Shown here in pieces: positions 6,798 through 10,026 of a DNA stretch of 10,026 nucleotides. This DNA is from DTSX01 sp964633465 (GTDB lineage: Bacteria > Pseudomonadota > Gammaproteobacteria > Steroidobacterales > UBA11654): positions 1-10,026 of the forward strand of contig CAZWGB010000047.1 of NCBI GenBank assembly GCA_964633465.1, written 5' to 3'. Below the pieces are notes generated by a model, which was not told the origin of the DNA, did not search any database, and saw only the letters and a program-made list of their open reading frames with translations. The position numbers and the translations under genes were made by a program. Position 1 is the stretch's first letter, and the number at the start of each line of letters is the position of its first letter.

Positions 6798-7132
6798 GGT
6801 ACACCAGTGGTACACCATAAGTAGTTGATTTGCCAAGCTTTATGCTAAAAACTGAGTGCTGGTGTACCACGAGCTCAAAAGTGCTGGTACACCATTAATG
6901 CTATAAATATCAAAAGGATAGCTCAGGGTGTACCGGTGTACCACTACTTTATAGACATTAGACTTTTAAAGAATAAATAATTAAATAATAAAGTATATAT
7001 ATAATAGGAAAAGTACTGGTACACTCGGTTTACGACCCACGGTTCACGGCTCAAAGCTATTGATATCAAGGCTTTGCGGTGTACCGCTAGTTGCAAAAAG
7101 TGCTGGTACACACGTGGTACACGCGGTACACC
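6798..7132. repeat. Iteron-like array of GGTACACC/GGTGTACC motifs
   Basis: GGTACACC occurs at 6798, 6809, 6886 and 7125, and its reverse complement GGTGTACC at 6861, 6927, 6935 and 7078. Three further copies change only the last base: 7018 (T), 7105 (A) and 7116 (G). Several sit in a longer unit, AAAAGTGCTGGTACAC, at 6877-6892, 7009-7024 (one change) and 7096-7111. Six copies lie left and five right of an AT-rich tract. I saw no exact copy elsewhere in the window. The layout resembles iteron origins of plasmids and P4-like satellites, where a replication initiator binds repeats flanking an unwinding region. No initiator gene is present here, so an origin role is inference. Other options are recombinase or partition-protein sites. 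The array is downstream of the regulator gene, so it is not its promoter. Confidence 0.75.
6961..7012. other. AT-rich tract between the two repeat clusters
   Basis: Only 6 of these 52 bases are G or C, and a TATATATATA run lies within (about 6994-7003). The tract is flanked on both sides by the GGTACACC-type motifs, with the nearest copies at 6935-6942 and 7018-7025. In iteron origins such a tract is the strand-opening element. I see no DnaA-box consensus nearby, and only a single GATC (7134-7137) at the right edge, so a DnaA/Dam-dependent origin is not supported. Confidence 0.6.
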
Positions 7133-7163
7133 TAGATCAACATCATTGACTGCCAGCATAGGT

Positions 7164-7757
7164 TCATCTGATTAAGAAAACAGCTCGCATCAGGTGCTTC
7201 TGGGCTTTTACTAATTCTCGTTTGCTGGCTCCGTCAAATATCATCAATTGTAATGTATGACCGGTCCCTATATAGATTCTTGCCGCCGCCATAGTATTAA
7301 AATCCTTGGGTAACGTTTTTTCTCTTTTAGCTCTTGCGAGCACATTACGCACTCTTCTGTGAAGTTCTTCTTGTAAATGTTGATAGTTTCGCCATACGTT
7401 TTCACGAATGCCCACACTCCAATCCAGCCACACCTTAATCAAATCAGGGTCATCATAGCCAGCCTTAAGAAAAGCTGCAGCTAAATCAGCCAGAGCACCT
7501 TGCGCTGAATCTTGATCAAGGTTTACAGAAAAAAGCTCAAGGAGATAGTCTTCTACTTGTTGTGTTGCTGACGTAACCAGGTCTTTACGTCGTTTAAAAT
7601 AAAAATGAACTGTTGACACCGAAACGCCTGCTAATTTGGCAACATGTGAATGCGTTACTCTTGAAATCCCATATTGGGCAGTTGCTTGAACGATGAATTT
7701 TTCTAACTGTTCTTTTCGGTCTCTTGGATGAAGTCTCTGATTTCTCTTTTTATTCAT
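7164..7757 (-). CDS. TetR-fold transcription regulator, LuxR/HapR-like
   Basis: A 197-residue DNA-binding regulator. The N-terminus RLHPRDRKEQL (8-18) and helix-turn-helix (about 33-60, VAKLAGVSVSTVHFYFKRRKDLV) align by eye with the Vibrio quorum-sensing masters LuxR, HapR and SmcR (RLSPLKRKQQL; SVATVFNYFPTREDLV). The ligand-domain segment IKVWLDWSVGIRENVW (107-122) matches their LKVWFEWSASTRDEVW, and length is close to their roughly 200. This suggests the same subfamily, not that it is a quorum regulator. I chose ATG 7757, with AAGG six bases upstream; TTG at 7763 overlaps that site and is less likely. It follows the aldehyde dehydrogenase gene by 19 bp and is probably co-transcribed, so it may autoregulate the operon. 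Confidence 0.88.
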   Translation of the reverse strand: MNKKRNQRLHPRDRKEQLEKFIVQATAQYGISRVTHSHVAKLAGVSVSTVHFYFKRRKDLVTSATQQVEDYLLELFSVNLDQDSAQGALADLAAAFLKAGYDDPDLIKVWLDWSVGIRENVWRNYQHLQEELHRRVRNVLARAKREKTLPKDFNTMAAARIYIGTGHTLQLMIFDGASKRELVKAQKHLMRAVFLIR

Positions 7758-7776
7758 ATCCAACCTTATTTTATCA

Positions 7777-9216
7777 CTAGTTCATGATATAAGTTGATTT
7801 TAGACTTTGATAATTATCAACGGCTTCTGGACCTAACTCGCGTCCTATTCCGCTTCCCTTGACACCACCAAATGGCGCTCCGATAGAAGGCACATAACCA
7901 TTAATTCCAACGGTACCACAATTAACTTGATTAGCTACCTTTAAGGCGTGCTCACTGTCAGCGCTCCATACGGATCCCCCAAGACCAAATTCAGAATCAT
8001 TCGCCAATGAAATTGCTTCATCCTCGCCCTCATAGGGAATAATGGAAAGTACAGGACCAAATATCTCTTCTCTGGAAATAACAGCATCATTGGCAACATC
8101 CGTGAACACTGTTGGCTCAACAAACCAACCTTGCGGAGCATTTTTGGGACGCCCACCGCCTGCTATAAGCTTGGCTTCCGTTTTTCCTGTGACAATATAA
8201 GCCTCAACGCGTTCACGATGAGGCTTTGAAGCCATTGGACCCATTTGAGTTTCCGGATCCATAGCATCGCCAATAACCATTGTAGATGCTAGTTCAGCAA
8301 CGGCTTCAGAGATTTGTTTATATTGATTCTTTGGTGCCAATATTCGTGTTCCATTGAAACAGGTTTGTCCATTATTGAGTAGACAGGCCATTGGAACGCC
8401 CTCAATGAACGTATCAATATCAGCATCTTCAAGTACAATAGCAGCTGATTTTCCACCCAGCTCTAAAGTCACAGGCCTTAACAGACCACCACAAGTCTCT
8501 GCAATTAATCGACCAGCCGCCGATGATCCTGTAAAGGCAACCTTGTCAACGCCTGGGTGAGACACGAGATAGGCGCCAACATCACGATCAGCCGCTACCC
8601 AATTGAGGACACCTGCCGGAACACCGGCCTCAAGGGCGGCTTCAGCCAGAATATAACTATCTAAAACTGTTCCTGGAGAGGGTTTGATAACAAGAGTGCA
8701 CCCAGCAGCCATCGCCGGAGCGATTTTACTTATGGCCAGTGTAACGGGGAAATTCCACGGGACAATTGCAGCCACTACACCGAACGGAACTTTTTTGACC
8801 TGTGTTTCCTTACCCATTTGTGAAGGGCGTATATCCAAGGCAGTTTCAATATTTTTTGCCTCTTCAGTATAATACTGTAATAAGCCAGCAGAATATTGAG
8901 CTTCGAATGCGGTACTCAGTCCAATTGGCATCCCGTTTTGTGTACTGACCGTCTGAGCTAACTCATCACCGCGTTTCACAAGAGCAGCGAGAAAACGTTC
9001 CATAATCTCAGCACGGTCACTAGGACCACTATTCGCCCATTCACCGTACTCAAAGGCAGCGCGTGCAGCCGAAACGGCGGCATCTATATCTGTATTAGCC
9101 CCTTCGGGTGCCGTTGCTACGAGCTCGCCCGTTGAAGCATTCACAACTTTAAACGTTTGAGTGGATGATGGAGATACCCATTCATTTCCAATAAAAAACT
9201 TGTCCCTACTTTGCAT
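7777..9216 (-). CDS. NAD(P)-dependent aldehyde dehydrogenase
   Basis: Oxidises an aldehyde to its carboxylic acid in the cytosol. The 479-residue product is full length for the ALDH superfamily. Visible: PWNFP (153-157, Asn155 oxyanion residue), KPS (178-180), FTGSSAAG (228-235), catalytic-base Glu252 in LELGGKS, catalytic Cys286 in NNGQTCFNGTR, EEIFGPV (383-389), and PFGGVKGSGIGRELG (448-462). The usual KPSE reads KPSP here, removing the Glu that contacts the adenosine ribose in many NAD-linked ALDHs; KPSP/KPAP forms occur in geranial- and aryl-aldehyde-type relatives, so altered cofactor handling is possible. The ATG at 9216 has a strong ribosome site, AAGGTGG, seven bases upstream. The alcohol dehydrogenase gene lies 93 bp upstream on the same strand and would supply the aldehyde. 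Confidence 0.94.
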   Translation of the reverse strand: MQSRDKFFIGNEWVSPSSTQTFKVVNASTGELVATAPEGANTDIDAAVSAARAAFEYGEWANSGPSDRAEIMERFLAALVKRGDELAQTVSTQNGMPIGLSTAFEAQYSAGLLQYYTEEAKNIETALDIRPSQMGKETQVKKVPFGVVAAIVPWNFPVTLAISKIAPAMAAGCTLVIKPSPGTVLDSYILAEAALEAGVPAGVLNWVAADRDVGAYLVSHPGVDKVAFTGSSAAGRLIAETCGGLLRPVTLELGGKSAAIVLEDADIDTFIEGVPMACLLNNGQTCFNGTRILAPKNQYKQISEAVAELASTMVIGDAMDPETQMGPMASKPHRERVEAYIVTGKTEAKLIAGGGRPKNAPQGWFVEPTVFTDVANDAVISREEIFGPVLSIIPYEGEDEAISLANDSEFGLGGSVWSADSEHALKVANQVNCGTVGINGYVPSIGAPFGGVKGSGIGRELGPEAVDNYQSLKSTYIMN

Positions 9217-9309
9217 TTGTTTCCACCTTTTTCTTTGTTTGTTATCTAAATCTTAATTATGAAAAATTCTCTTGTTAGTTTTATGCACAATCATGGTGAG
9301 CAATTAAAT

Positions 9310-10026
9310 TTACATTCGAACAATGGCTTTAATTGTTTTGCCATTTTCTGAATCCTCGATCGCTTGATTAATATGTTCAAAATCGTAGAACTTAATTAAA
9401 CGGTCAAAAGGAAACTGACCTTCTTCGAAATAATTAATGAGCTTGGGGATCATTGTGTCTGGATACGCCGAGCCCTCAACAATTCCAATCAACTTCCTCC
9501 CCCCAGAAAAGAAATGAAATTCGTTAAGCTTGACCTCAAAATCGGGTGGGCAAGCACCAAGAATTCCGCAAGTTCCACGTGGGGCCAAGCATAAAACAGC
9601 GTCACGAATTACATCTGGCAATCCCGTAGTATCTAGAGCGGCTGCTACTCCATGAGTGGTGAGTTCAATTATTTTTTCTACTAAGTCAGTCGTTTTGTTT
9701 GGATTGAAAGTATGTGTTGCTCCAAGTTCGCGAGCCATCTCTAGACGATCATCATTCAGATCAATGGCGATAATTGTGGAGGCTCCTTGTATTTGGGCAG
9801 CCATTACCGACGACAACCCAACGGACCCAGTACCATAAACTAAAAAAGAGGACCCTTTTTTTACTGAAAGAGAATTTATAACGGCTCCGGCACCAGTTAG
9901 GATGCCGCAACCAAGAGGACCAAGTAAACTCAGGTCAACTGTTTTAGGCACTTTGACTGTATTTAATTCATGACAAATAGAAAAAGTTGCAAATGATGAT
10001 TGCCCGAAAAAGTTGCCATGTACCGG
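9310..10026 (-). CDS. Zinc-dependent alcohol dehydrogenase, aryl/allyl-alcohol type (5' end outside window)
   Basis: Oxidises an alcohol to an aldehyde with NAD. The frame stays open to the window edge, giving 238 residues, about the C-terminal two thirds of a typical 365-residue enzyme. The visible part begins with GNFFGQSSFAT, typical of benzyl- and geraniol-type dehydrogenases, followed by GPLGCGILTGAGAV, whose Cys (codon near 9907-9909) is the usual catalytic-zinc ligand. The Rossmann motif YGTGSVG follows, with Asp in IAIDLN at the end of beta-2 favouring NAD. The first zinc ligand and the structural-zinc cysteines would be upstream. A GTG at 9951 is internal, not the start, because family homology continues past it. 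It leads the operon with the aldehyde dehydrogenase, so alcohol-to-acid oxidation is the likely joint role; the substrate is a guess. Confidence 0.9.
   Translation of the reverse strand, partial: PVHGNFFGQSSFATFSICHELNTVKVPKTVDLSLLGPLGCGILTGAGAVINSLSVKKGSSFLVYGTGSVGLSSVMAAQIQGASTIIAIDLNDDRLEMARELGATHTFNPNKTTDLVEKIIELTTHGVAAALDTTGLPDVIRDAVLCLAPRGTCGILGACPPDFEVKLNEFHFFSGGRKLIGIVEGSAYPDTMIPKLINYFEEGQFPFDRLIKFYDFEHINQAIEDSENGKTIKAIVRM

Noticed and set aside
6566..6800. A tRNA-Glu after tRNA-Ala, as seen beside gltX in some gammaproteobacteria
   Set aside because: No cloverleaf or T-arm sequence could be found in this stretch on either strand.
6798..7132. CRISPR array
   Set aside because: The repeats are 8-16 bp, in both orientations, with irregular spacing; CRISPR repeats are longer, co-directional and evenly spaced.
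7018..7132. Rho-independent terminator of the regulator operon
   Set aside because: On the minus strand a TTTTT run (about 7099-7095) follows motif copies, but the preceding dyad around CACGTG is imperfect and is explained by the repeats; no clean GC stem sits directly before the T-run.
6798..7132. lux-box or LuxR/HapR operators for the neighbouring regulator
   Set aside because: The motif does not resemble the TTATTGATAA-type sites of that subfamily, and the array is downstream of the operon rather than at its promoter.
6944..7159. A 71-codon minus-strand open frame beginning 4 bp after the regulator gene
   Set aside because: It runs through the motif array and the AT-rich tract; its residues (GVPRVPRVYQH and similar) are just translated repeats, with low-complexity ends and no family resemblance.

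Overview
The window looks like a piece of a gammaproteobacterial chromosome of moderate GC content, probably from a marine or aquatic lineage. Evidence: a CpsG/ManB-type phosphomannomutase, a GluRS with a gammaproteobacterial-style Cys-rich insert, gltX beside tRNA-Ala(GGC) as in E. coli, and a TetR-fold regulator that resembles Vibrio LuxR/HapR. I cannot name a genus from sequence alone.

Positions 1-6565 are a housekeeping-like block. It holds the 3' end of a small cupin gene, then phosphomannomutase (mannose-1-P supply for GDP-sugars). A short-chain dehydrogenase faces it tail to tail. Divergent from the dehydrogenase is an acylphosphatase, which shares its stop-codon bases with a convergent polytopic membrane protein of the ferric-reductase-like fold whose expected haem histidines appear to be missing. 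A 16-bp perfect palindrome sits between that gene and a divergent pair: a 79-aa two-helix membrane protein and an HSL-family esterase. Next come gltX, preceded by a hairpin over its likely ribosome site, and tRNA-Ala(GGC).

Positions 6566-7163 contain no convincing gene but are the most unusual part. Eleven copies of an 8-bp motif (GGTACACC or its reverse GGTGTACC; eight exact, three with only the last base changed) lie in about 335 bp, split into two clusters around a 52-bp tract with only six G/C bases. This looks like an iteron-type replication origin with an AT-rich unwinding element. It lies just downstream of a tRNA gene, a classic integration site, yet no replication or integrase gene is visible. 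It could be the left part of an integrated satellite or island whose genes lie outside the window, a remnant, or a cis-acting site of unknown kind.

Positions 7164-10026 are a minus-strand operon: zinc alcohol dehydrogenase (5' end beyond the window), aldehyde dehydrogenase, then a LuxR/HapR-like TetR regulator. The two enzymes would together oxidise an alcohol, possibly aromatic or terpenoid, to its acid. The regulator is co-transcribed and may sense a substrate or a density-related signal.
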